64,000 bases of DNA from Treponema_C sp050937815 (GTDB lineage: Bacteria > Spirochaetota > Spirochaetia > Treponematales > Treponemataceae), in NCBI RefSeq assembly GCF_050937815.1, contig NZ_JACDIJ010000001.1:558001-622000 (forward strand), given 5' to 3'. This document shows, one piece after another, positions 1 through 7,531 of the stretch (the first letter of the stretch is position 1; every line of letters starts with the position of its first letter). The translations under genes and the position numbers were made by a program. The notes beneath the pieces are model-generated. The model was not told the origin of the DNA, ran no database searches, and worked only from the letters and a program-made list of their open reading frames with translations.

Positions 1-80
1 TACGCGGCACAAACAAAAAAGCGGAAGCCGAACTTATCGACTGGGAACGCTCTATGCTTGCAAAAGCCGACACTCTATGA
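1..80 (+). CDS. C-terminal tail of an unidentified protein (partial)
   Basis: An open frame enters from the left edge (first full codon at base 3) and ends at TGA 78-80. The 25 visible residues are charged and end in KADTL, which is too little to name a family. The frame is supported only by being open and by lying 41 bases upstream of bpuR on the same strand, so it may be the preceding gene of that transcript. Confidence 0.45.
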   Translation, partial: RGTNKKAEAELIDWERSMLAKADTL

Positions 81-121
81 TACACTTTTTACATATTTTG
101 AAATAAAAAAGGCGGTTTTAT

Positions 122-520
122 ATGGGCGCACGGGGTGAATTGTTTACCACGCAAATTGTACTGGAAAACAGATCTTATTTTTTTAACGTAAAGGAAAACC
201 GCACCGGCGATGTGTTTTTACAGATTGTCGAAAGCAAAAATAAAAACGGTGAAGCGTTCGACCGCCATCAAATAGCGGTGTTTGCCGAAGACATGCAAAA
301 ATATCTTCAGGGCTTTGAAAGCGCCCTTTCCTTTATTCAAAAACACGAAAAAGAAAAACAAAAGCTCGACGCCCAAAAAAAGCAGGCTAAAAAAGCCGTA
401 TACCGCAGCAAGGCAAAAGAGGCGGATACCCCGAAAGCCTCCGGCGCACGAGTAGATTCGGCCCAAGTAAAACGTACCGGCAGAGTTCACGTCGTTTCCA
501 AACGAAAAAAAGACGATTAA
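122..520 (+). CDS. bpuR: PUR-alpha-like nucleic-acid-binding protein (BpuR family, DUF3276)
   Basis: A 132-residue cytoplasmic protein. The N-terminal half has the PUR-domain signature of the spirochaete BpuR family: MGARGEL near the start, then SYFFNVKENRTGDVFLQIVE, then a conserved ESK...FDRHQIAVF segment. In Borrelia, BpuR binds single- and double-stranded DNA and RNA and represses transcription or translation; that role is known from the family and inferred here. The C-terminal 50 residues are a lysine-rich tail (KEKQKLDAQKKQAKK...KRKKDD), likely disordered and nucleic-acid binding, and longer than in Borrelia. The start at 122 has a GGCGG stretch upstream and matches the family N-terminus. 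The gene is convergent with clpB across a tandem repeat. Confidence 0.85.
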   Translation: MGARGELFTTQIVLENRSYFFNVKENRTGDVFLQIVESKNKNGEAFDRHQIAVFAEDMQKYLQGFESALSFIQKHEKEKQKLDAQKKQAKKAVYRSKAKEADTPKASGARVDSAQVKRTGRVHVVSKRKKDD

Positions 521-553
521 AAAATCGGGCACATCCGCTGTGATGTGTACCCC

Positions 554-681
554 CCATCCGCTCGGGAGAGCCTGACCCATCCGCTCGGGAGAGCCTGACC
601 CATCCGCTCGGGAGAGCCTGACCCATCCGCTCGGGAGAGCCTGACCCATCCGCTCGGGAGAGCCTAACCCATCCGCTCGGA
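554..681. repeat. 23-bp tandem repeat, about 5.5 copies
   Basis: Unit ccatccgctcgggagagcct followed by gac, beginning at 554, 577, 600, 623 and 646, with a partial sixth copy at 669. The first four units are identical; the fifth has one G-to-A change. Each unit contains GCTC-GGGA-GAGC, a small stem-loop. The array fills the gap between the convergent bpuR and clpB. Copy number in such arrays is usually unstable. Function is unknown. Confidence 0.9.
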
Positions 682-685
682 TGGG
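668..685 (+). terminator. Perfect 8-bp stem-loop at the end of the tandem array
   Basis: CCCATCCG-CT-CGGATGGG is a perfect inverted repeat built from the last, partial array unit. On the plus strand it is followed after about 8 bases by a T-rich stretch (ctatttttctttt), so it could end the bpuR transcript. On the minus strand, where clpB ends at 702, no T run follows. Weak as a classical terminator because of the distance to the T tract. Confidence 0.35.
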
Positions 686-701
686 CACCCCTATTTTTCT
701 T

Positions 702-3329
702 TTAGACAAAGTCCAAGCCGCCGTCGGCACTTTTTACGACGCGCACGGTGCTTCCTTCAGGATAATCGCCTGCAAGGATTTTTTTTGCAAGCGGGTTTTC
801 CAAATAGGTTTGAATGGCGCGTTTTACCGGGCGCGCACCGAACAGGGGATCGTAGCCCGTATCGGCAAGCCAGCCGACCGCTTCGTCGGAAACGTCCAGC
901 GTTTGGCGGCGCTCGGCAAAACGTTTTGCAAGGCGTTCCAATTGGTTGCGCACAATGGATTCCATACAGCTTCGGTCAAGGCGGCTGAACGTAATTATTT
1001 CGTCTATGCGGTTTAAAAACTCGGGACGGAAGCGCGCTTTTAAAAGCGCATCTATATCCGAAGCGGCCGCATTCAGTTTTTCGTTTGTGTCGGCTTGTAA
1101 AATCAAATCGCTTCCGATATTGCTTGTCATAATGATAATCGTGTTTTTAAAGTCTACCACCCTACCCTGACTGTCGGTTAAGCGGCCGTCGTCGAGCACT
1201 TGCAAAAGCACGTTGAATACGTCCGTGTGCGCCTTTTCGATTTCGTCAAAAAGAACGACGCTGTAAGGCCGGCGGCGCACGGCTTCGGTTAACTGGCCGC
1301 CTTCGTCGTAACCGACATAGCCCGGCGGCGCTCCGATAAGGCGGCTTACGCTGAACTTTTCCATATATTCGCTCATGTCGATGCGCGTAAGGGCTTTTTC
1401 GTCGTTGAATAAAAAGTCGGCAAGGGTTTTAGCCAATTCGGTTTTGCCGACGCCCGTCGGGCCTATAAACAAAAAGCTTCCCAGCGGGCGGTTTTCGTCG
1501 CTTAAGCCTGCGCGGTTCCGCCTTATGGCGTCGGCTACGGCTGAAACGGCTTTTTCCTGACCGATAACGCGCTTATGCAGTACTTTTTCCAACTCGAGGT
1601 ATTTTTGCTTTTCGCCTGCAAGCATTTTGCTCACGGGTATTCCCGTCCACGTTGACACAATGCGCGCAATATCTTCTTCGGACACTTCCTGGCGCAAAAG
1701 GCGTTCGGGACTTGCCGCTTGAACGGCCGATCCCTGTGCAGCCGCACCGCTTGTGCCGTCCGCTTGAGCATTTTCTTCTTCAAGGGCTTTTTGCAGTTTC
1801 CGCTCTATTTCGGGAATACGGCCGTATTTTAATTCGGCGGCTTTTTCCAAATTGCCCTCACGGGTATAGCGCACTTCGTCGGTATGAAGCTGTTCGAGTT
1901 CTTCTTTGAGTTTGCGTGCCGTATCTATGCGGCCTTTTTCGTTTTGCCACTGCATTTTCATCGCGTCGCGGCGCGCGGTGTGTTCGGCCAATTCTTTATT
2001 CAGCTTTTCAAGGCGCTCAAGAGAAGCGGCATCCTTTTCTTTGCTTAAAGCCTGTTTTTCTATCGTAAGCTGAAGGATTTTCCGCTCTTCCTGATCAAGC
2101 TCGGTGGGCTGGCTTTCGATTTCCATTTTAAGTTTACTGGCCGCCTCATCCACCAAGTCTATGGCCTTATCCGGTAAAAAGCGGTTGGTAATATAGCGGT
2201 TCGACAAAACGGCGGCGGCAACAAGGGCATCGTCGCGGATACGCACGCCGTGGTGTACTTCGTACTTTTCCTGTAAGCCGCGCAAAATCGCAATCGTGTC
2301 TTCTACGGAAGGCTCGGCGCAGTACACTTGCTGAAAACGGCGCTCCAATGCGGCGTCTTTTTCTATGTATTTGCGGTATTCGTCGAGGGTGGTCGCTCCG
2401 ACTGCGCGGAGCTCTCCGCGCGCCAAAGCGGGCTTTAATAAATTGGAAGCATCCATAGCCCCCTCCGTCGCTCCCGCTCCGACAAGGGTGTGAAGCTCGT
2501 CTATAAAGAGAATGATTGAGCCCTCGCTTTTTTGCACTTCGTTTATAACGGCTTTTAAGCGCTCTTCAAACTCGCCGCGGAATTTTGCTCCCGCAACAAG
2601 GGCGCCCAAATCGAGGGCAAGAAGCCGCTTGTTTTTTAAACTGTCGGGTACGTCGGATGCGACAATGCGGCGGGCAAGGCCTTCGACAATGGCGGTTTTC
2701 CCGACGCCCGGCTCTCCTATAAGCACGGGGTTGTTTTTTGTGCGCCTGCTCAAAACCTGCATAACGCGCCTGATTTCTTCGTCGCGCCCGATAACCGGAT
2801 CTATTTTTTCCCGGCGCGCAAGGGCGGTAAGGTCGCGGCAGTATTTATCCAAGGCTTGCATTGTCGCTTCCGGATCCTGATTCGTTACACGCTGATTGCC
2901 GCGCACCGCTTTTAAAGCGTCCAAAACGGCATTGCGCGTAATGCCGCGCTTTTTTAAAAGGTCGGCAACGCTTCCGCTTGAAGCAAGCATTGCCAAAAAA
3001 ATATGTTCAACCGATAAATATTCGTCTTTTAAAGCGGAAGCTTCGCGTTCGGCCTTTGCAAGGATTTTTGCGGCCTCCGAAGAAAGCGCCATTTGAGCGT
3101 TGCCGTGTATAACCGGACAGCGCGTTAAAAGTTCTTCAACATCATGCAAAAGAGAAGCCGGTGCAATGCCGATACGTTCGATAAGGGGCGGAACAATGCC
3201 GCCTTCCTGCGTAAGAAAGGCGTACAGTAAGTGTTCCGCACCGATTTCGCTGTGGTCTTTTTGCTGCGCAAGAGTACCCGCGCTTTGCAGGGCATCCTGA
3301 ACCTTAACGGTCATTTTATCGTAATTCAT
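702..3329 (-). CDS. clpB: ATP-dependent disaggregase ClpB
   Basis: An 875-residue AAA+ chaperone of the Hsp100 class, which extracts polypeptides from aggregates together with DnaK/DnaJ/GrpE. Domains: ClpN repeats (about 1-145), first ATPase with Walker A GEPGVGKT near residue 205 and Walker B ILFIDE, the long coiled-coil M domain (about 400-530) that separates ClpB from ClpA/ClpC, and second ATPase with GPTGVGKTE and VVLFDEIEKAH. The C-terminal domain ends in GGLDFV. Length is normal. The N-terminus MNYDKMTVKVQDAL matches the family, so ATG 3329 is kept although no ribosome-binding site precedes it. Monocistronic as far as the sequence shows. Confidence 0.97.
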   Translation of the reverse strand: MNYDKMTVKVQDALQSAGTLAQQKDHSEIGAEHLLYAFLTQEGGIVPPLIERIGIAPASLLHDVEELLTRCPVIHGNAQMALSSEAAKILAKAEREASALKDEYLSVEHIFLAMLASSGSVADLLKKRGITRNAVLDALKAVRGNQRVTNQDPEATMQALDKYCRDLTALARREKIDPVIGRDEEIRRVMQVLSRRTKNNPVLIGEPGVGKTAIVEGLARRIVASDVPDSLKNKRLLALDLGALVAGAKFRGEFEERLKAVINEVQKSEGSIILFIDELHTLVGAGATEGAMDASNLLKPALARGELRAVGATTLDEYRKYIEKDAALERRFQQVYCAEPSVEDTIAILRGLQEKYEVHHGVRIRDDALVAAAVLSNRYITNRFLPDKAIDLVDEAASKLKMEIESQPTELDQEERKILQLTIEKQALSKEKDAASLERLEKLNKELAEHTARRDAMKMQWQNEKGRIDTARKLKEELEQLHTDEVRYTREGNLEKAAELKYGRIPEIERKLQKALEEENAQADGTSGAAAQGSAVQAASPERLLRQEVSEEDIARIVSTWTGIPVSKMLAGEKQKYLELEKVLHKRVIGQEKAVSAVADAIRRNRAGLSDENRPLGSFLFIGPTGVGKTELAKTLADFLFNDEKALTRIDMSEYMEKFSVSRLIGAPPGYVGYDEGGQLTEAVRRRPYSVVLFDEIEKAHTDVFNVLLQVLDDGRLTDSQGRVVDFKNTIIIMTSNIGSDLILQADTNEKLNAAASDIDALLKARFRPEFLNRIDEIITFSRLDRSCMESIVRNQLERLAKRFAERRQTLDVSDEAVGWLADTGYDPLFGARPVKRAIQTYLENPLAKKILAGDYPEGSTVRVVKSADGGLDFV

Positions 3330-3335
3330 ACTATG

Positions 3336-3364
3336 AATGTACGATTTTTAAAAGCAAACGTCAA
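3336..3364 (-). promoter_or_regulatory. Predicted sigma-70 promoter of clpB, possibly leaderless
   Basis: On the minus strand TTGACG (3359-3364), a 17-base spacer and TACATT (3336-3341). The -10 box ends only 6 bases before ATG 3329, so transcription would begin at or next to the start codon. No Shine-Dalgarno sequence is present. No CIRCE element is seen. Confidence 0.55.
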
Positions 3365-3380
3365 ATAAAAAGTGCTGTAA

Positions 3381-4166
3381 TCATATCGCGGCAAGCGGAA
3401 CTATTCCGCGGACGCTTCCGTTTGCAAACGGAACATCCAATATCGAACAGTCAATATGAAAAAAGTCGCGGATATTTTTTTCGGTTATAATAGCGGCGGA
3501 ATCTCCGAAAAGATATTTTTTTAGCCCCATAAACAAGGCTTTGTCGGAGATTTTAAGCGCGTTTGCCGGAAAATGCGTATTGAATAAAACGGCTTTTTTA
3601 TCTTCATGAGCAAGTTTTTCGACCGTATCCAATACCCGCATTTGATTTCGCATATCGAGATTCGATTCGGGTTCATCCATAATCAATATATCCGGATTTT
3701 TCACCAGAGCGCGCGCAATCAGCACCATTTGGAGTTGTCCTCCGCTCAATTGATTGCAGGATTTATCCCGTAAAGCGGCAATTCCCAAGCGATCCAACGC
3801 TTCATCGGCACAGGCATAATCGGCTTTCGAAGGTGTTCTTCCGAAGCCGACAAAGGCATTGCGTCCCATAACAACCATTTCCCGTACTTTGTAGCCGAAA
3901 ACATTTTTTTTTGCCTGCGGTACATAACCGACCTTAGTCCAAAATAGGGAATCGGAAAAACCGCTTGTTTTTTCGTCTTCACCGATAAAAACCTTCCCCT
4001 TTTGAAAACCGAGAAAGCCCATAATGCATTTTATGAGGGTTGTTTTTCCAATACCGTTTGAACCCATCACCGCAAGTATTTGTCCGCGCTCGATGCTGAA
4101 AGATAAGTTTTCAAACAGGGGCGATTTATCGGAATACGCAAACGAAACATTTTCGATTTTAATCAT
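3381..4166 (-). CDS. ABC importer ATPase, FecE/BtuD type (iron complex, haem or cobalamin)
   Basis: A 261-residue cytoplasmic ATPase that powers import. Walker A is GSNGIGKTT near residue 36, the signature is LSGGQLQMVLIARAL and Walker B is DILIMDEPESNLD, followed by the H-loop NTHFP. The order SBP-permease-ATPase and the sequence type place it in the FecBCD/BtuFCD class. Its start overlaps the permease gene by 8 bases, which suggests translational coupling. Substrate cannot be told from sequence. The last 80 residues are more divergent than usual. Confidence 0.88.
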   Translation of the reverse strand: MIKIENVSFAYSDKSPLFENLSFSIERGQILAVMGSNGIGKTTLIKCIMGFLGFQKGKVFIGEDEKTSGFSDSLFWTKVGYVPQAKKNVFGYKVREMVVMGRNAFVGFGRTPSKADYACADEALDRLGIAALRDKSCNQLSGGQLQMVLIARALVKNPDILIMDEPESNLDMRNQMRVLDTVEKLAHEDKKAVLFNTHFPANALKISDKALFMGLKKYLFGDSAAIITEKNIRDFFHIDCSILDVPFANGSVRGIVPLAAI

Positions 4167-5154
4167 ACCATCCGCCTCCGCTTTTATTTAAAAGGGTTGC
4201 AAAAATGGGAGCGCCGACCAAAGCCGTCAAAATGGACAGGGGTATTTCCGTAGCCGTAACGCTTCTGGCAAGCGTATCTATGACAATTAAAAATACCGCT
4301 CCGAGCAAAATACTCGTTAAACAATTGTATTTATGATCGGTTCCGATTATCATACGCGAAAGGTGGGGAACCGCCAAACCGACAAAACCGATTACACCGC
4401 AATGCGAAACGGTTAAGGCGGCAATAACGGCAGTAGCCGCAATAATTAAAGCTCTGGTCAAATTAAGGTTTACGCCCAGCGATAAAGCTTCTTCACGGCT
4501 TAAAGAAAGTACATTCAACCGCCAGCGTAAAAGCCATAAAAGAAAAACGGCGGCTCCTAAAAAGGGTACGGCCTTAATAATATCGTCATACGATACTCCC
4601 GCTAAACTTCCCATAAGCCAATACGTAATGGCAGGCAGCTTCGATTCCGGATCGGCAACGAATTTAACCAATGAAGTTAAAGCTTCAAAGGCGGCGCCTA
4701 CAATAATGCCGGCAAGAACTAAAGTTAAGGTGCTGCGCTGTCCTTTGCGTTTACTGAGCCGATAGGTAAGAGCCATACCGAAAAGGCCGAACAACAAAGA
4801 GCTGGTTTCCACCAAAACAAAATTTGAAAACAACAAGATTCCGAAAGCCGCCCCGAAGCCGGCACTGTAGGAAACGCCCAACACATGGGCGCTTACCAGG
4901 GGATTGCCGAACATCGCCTGCAAACTTAAGCCGGCGGCGGACAATCCCGCTCCTACAACGGCAGCCATGATAATACGCGGCATGCGTACCGTCCATATAA
5001 CCGTATCCAAAGCGGGATTGTTTCCGTAATTAAAGGCCGAACGCAGCACATCCAGCGGATTCATTGTGTATCTTCCGATACACAATGCCGCCGAACTTAC
5101 GAGAATCAACAGGATGAATAAAAAAAAGTTTAACCTATGTTTCTCATTAATCAT
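4159..5154 (-). CDS. ABC importer permease, FecCD family
   Basis: A 331-residue inner-membrane protein with about nine or ten hydrophobic segments. Family landmarks are RMPRIIMAAVVGAGLSAAGLSLQ near residue 60, GNPLVSAHVLGVSYSAGFGAA, and the C-terminal HCGVIGFVGLAVPHLSRMI near residue 255, which contacts the ATPase. It normally works as a homodimer with two ATPases and one binding protein. It starts two bases after the binding-protein stop. Confidence 0.9.
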   Translation of the reverse strand: MINEKHRLNFFLFILLILVSSAALCIGRYTMNPLDVLRSAFNYGNNPALDTVIWTVRMPRIIMAAVVGAGLSAAGLSLQAMFGNPLVSAHVLGVSYSAGFGAAFGILLFSNFVLVETSSLLFGLFGMALTYRLSKRKGQRSTLTLVLAGIIVGAAFEALTSLVKFVADPESKLPAITYWLMGSLAGVSYDDIIKAVPFLGAAVFLLWLLRWRLNVLSLSREEALSLGVNLNLTRALIIAATAVIAALTVSHCGVIGFVGLAVPHLSRMIIGTDHKYNCLTSILLGAVFLIVIDTLARSVTATEIPLSILTALVGAPIFATLLNKSGGGWYD

Positions 5155-5156
5155 TA

Positions 5157-6266
5157 TCAGTGCTTGCCTCCGAACCCTGCACCCTTGGCGGCTTCGGGGT
5201 TGGCCGATAAAATACCGTTTACCTGTTCATCGGTTAATTCATATTGATAGAATTTTTTATAGTAGTCTTTAATTTCTTTTTTCATATCGTATTTAAATAC
5301 ATCGCCTTGCATAAGGTTTGCCATCCACATTGACATAAGCGGGGCATCTCCGGAAGGCGGAAACCAGCGGTATACACCGAGGGGTTCTTTATATACTTTT
5401 TTATTTTTAACGGCCTTTACGTTACTCCAATTTTGCCCGCGTATTTTATTTTCATATAAATCTTCAGGCATGGTCGCCGTAAAGGTGGTTAAAATAATGA
5501 TATCCGGATTCCACTTATAGATTTGTTCCATATTGACAATCGAATGTCCCTGTATTTCGCGCGCAGCGTTGATTCCGCCCGTATTTTCAATCCAATTACC
5601 GCCGTAAAAACCGTTGCCGCTTACCGAAATGGAATCGGAGCTGTGGTTGAATACATACAAAACCTTCGGTTTTTTGTCGGCCGGTATTTTTTCAACTTTT
5701 GTTAAAATATCCTTTTGTATTTGCTTGCCGAACGCCAAAACGGCATCGACTTTTTTACTTTTTCCGAACATATCTCCCATGAGGGTCAGCCAGCTTTCCA
5801 TAGTTACGATTACATCGCCGCCGCCTTGCGTTTTAACGCCTACAGCCGGAATACCCGCCGATTTAAATAATTCATACTGGTTCATATATTCGGCCCAATA
5901 CATAACCGCATCGGGGCGCAGTTTCATCAGCTCTTCGATGTTTATATCGGTTCCGTTTATGAAATTAGACGGCACTTTCAAAAGCTGGGGAAACATAACG
6001 GACATAACCGAATTTTTTATGGCGCTGGTTGACCCCGGATGCATACCGACCAGTTTTTCTATGGGCTCACCCGTTAAAGCATAGATACTCGGTAGCGGAA
6101 GGGCGGTAAGAACGATTCTTTCCGGTTTTTTGGGAATCGTAACTTCCATATTGTTTTGGTCTATCACCTTTATAGGGGCGGAAGCGTCCTTAGCTTTTTT
6201 TTGACTATAGCCGGCTGCGGTGAAAAGCAGAATACACAGCGCGGCAGCACAAACCGTTTTTTTCAT
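5157..6266 (-). CDS. Periplasmic iron-complex/cobalamin-type substrate-binding protein
   Basis: 369 residues from ATG 6266, chosen because AAGGAGT lies 10 bases upstream and MKKTVCAAALCILLFTAAGYS is a clear signal peptide; the longer open frame adds 19 residues without a ribosome-binding site. Type III binding-protein fold (periplasmic_binding_2): PERIVLTALPLPSIYALTGEP, then RPDAVMYWAE, and WNPDIIILTTF near residue 250. No lipobox cysteine at the cleavage site, so soluble or anchored by the uncleaved helix. It captures a ferric siderophore, haem or corrinoid for the downstream permease and ATPase. First gene of the three-gene operon. Confidence 0.87.
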   Translation of the reverse strand: MKKTVCAAALCILLFTAAGYSQKKAKDASAPIKVIDQNNMEVTIPKKPERIVLTALPLPSIYALTGEPIEKLVGMHPGSTSAIKNSVMSVMFPQLLKVPSNFINGTDINIEELMKLRPDAVMYWAEYMNQYELFKSAGIPAVGVKTQGGGDVIVTMESWLTLMGDMFGKSKKVDAVLAFGKQIQKDILTKVEKIPADKKPKVLYVFNHSSDSISVSGNGFYGGNWIENTGGINAAREIQGHSIVNMEQIYKWNPDIIILTTFTATMPEDLYENKIRGQNWSNVKAVKNKKVYKEPLGVYRWFPPSGDAPLMSMWMANLMQGDVFKYDMKKEIKDYYKKFYQYELTDEQVNGILSANPEAAKGAGFGGKH

Positions 6267-6291
6267 ACAATAACAACTCCTTGAAATTTTG

Positions 6292-6342
6292 TTAGTTATA
6301 ACTAATAAAAGAGAAATTATCATATTTTTTTAAGATAGTCAA
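6292..6342 (-). promoter_or_regulatory. Promoter and 14-bp palindromic operator of the iron-type ABC operon
   Basis: Minus strand TTGACT (6337-6342), a 15-base spacer and GATAAT (6316-6321). Just downstream, where transcription should start, lies the perfect palindrome TTAGTTATAACTAA (6292-6305). A repressor bound there would block initiation. A metal-dependent repressor of the DtxR/TroR or Fur type is a reasonable guess for an iron importer, but the sequence is not a canonical box of any of them. Confidence 0.5.
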
Positions 6343-6354
6343 TAAATACGGTTT

Positions 6355-7455
6355 TTATATAAAATCCATCATATCGTATTCGCCGTATTCGCAAAAGGAA
6401 TTTTCAATATATGCGGATTCTATAAGCTCAAGCTTTTTACCGTTTTTTTGAAAAAACTTCAGTTCTCCCGTCCCGTTGCCGCAGCTCCATAAGCGGTTGT
6501 GATATTTGGATCCTTCGGGAGATTCGTAATTCATAAACACCGTATCGGTTTTGCGGCAAAAAATATCTATATCCAATAAATATTTTGCCGTTTCGGCGCA
6601 TATAAGCCAATGCAAATCTTCGGCCCCTTCACGGAAATTGAATGTTACCCTGCTTTTTTTAGCAAAACCGGTTACATTAAAGTCATAGCGTATGCCTTCA
6701 TAATAAAAGACGGCTGCATACAGGGGTAAATTACGCGGTCCTTTTTTCTTTGAACAGCCGCAGCCCACGGCAAAGCAGGTATCTTTTAAAGGCCGGCTGC
6801 TTATATCGCTGACTGCATTTGAAGCGGACAAGTACATAAGAGGACTGGTAAAATCTTTTCCCCAAAACTTATCGGCATAACCGAATGATTTTTCAGGCCT
6901 TACGATAAATTCCTCATCATTATATACAACCCGCCCTTTGTAAGCGGTTTTTATTCCCTGCGCGTGCCAATTTATATCCTTAAAATCGGAGGCCAGTTCT
7001 TTTTGCATCGTCAAATCCCAAGACATGGAACCGGCATCGCTCATGTACTCGGGATGCAGCAAAACGTTTTGCTCGCTCATAAAAACCGAACCTTGCAGCT
7101 GTTCTTCGCTTATAACCAAAGAGTTGAGCCGTAAATTCAAAGTTTTGCGGTCAACTTGCAAATCGCAAACGGGATAAAACTCATGTATTTGTTTTGCCTG
7201 TTCGCCCCATGTACCGGCTTTTATCATAATATATGACGGAAAATACTTTTTAATTTTTTGTTCATACAATTGTCCGAATACGGGTTCTTGCGGGGAACGG
7301 GAAGGATTTATTATAAAAAATTCGATAAAAAAACTTTTTTGCAAACCTGTCTTAATATTAAAACCGGTAAAAACGTGGCGCCAACATATAAAACCGTGTT
7401 TTTTATGTAAAGCACCGAACATTTTGCGATTTTTACGTAAACTGTTTTTATTCAT
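6355..7455 (-). CDS. Tocopherol-cyclase-like / lipocalin-type protein of unknown function
   Basis: 366 residues from ATG 7455; the open frame begins at a TTG two codons earlier. No signal peptide or convincing membrane segment. The pattern suggests the tocopherol cyclase-like fold: RHVFTGFNIKTG near the N-terminus, a central YADKFWGKDF motif and a C-terminal half rich in beta strands. A CGCSKKKG cysteine cluster lies near residue 230. Bacterial members are mostly uncharacterised, so no reaction is proposed. It follows the M16C peptidase gene after 76 bases on the same strand. The family call is tentative. Confidence 0.45.
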   Translation of the reverse strand: MNKNSLRKNRKMFGALHKKHGFICWRHVFTGFNIKTGLQKSFFIEFFIINPSRSPQEPVFGQLYEQKIKKYFPSYIMIKAGTWGEQAKQIHEFYPVCDLQVDRKTLNLRLNSLVISEEQLQGSVFMSEQNVLLHPEYMSDAGSMSWDLTMQKELASDFKDINWHAQGIKTAYKGRVVYNDEEFIVRPEKSFGYADKFWGKDFTSPLMYLSASNAVSDISSRPLKDTCFAVGCGCSKKKGPRNLPLYAAVFYYEGIRYDFNVTGFAKKSRVTFNFREGAEDLHWLICAETAKYLLDIDIFCRKTDTVFMNYESPEGSKYHNRLWSCGNGTGELKFFQKNGKKLELIESAYIENSFCEYGEYDMMDFI

Positions 7456-7531
7456 ATGCAATTCCGCTGTTTACAAGATATAAAATCATAAAACCTATAT
7501 AAAATTTACGCTATCCGATATTACGGTTTTA

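Noticed and set aside
554..681. CRISPR-like array
   Set aside because: Units are directly adjacent with no unique spacers and no cas genes are present.
218..730. Minus-strand open frames with repeated RLSRADGSGSPERMG-type peptides
   Set aside because: They are translations of the 23-bp tandem array and the antisense of bpuR; no start signal and no family resemblance.
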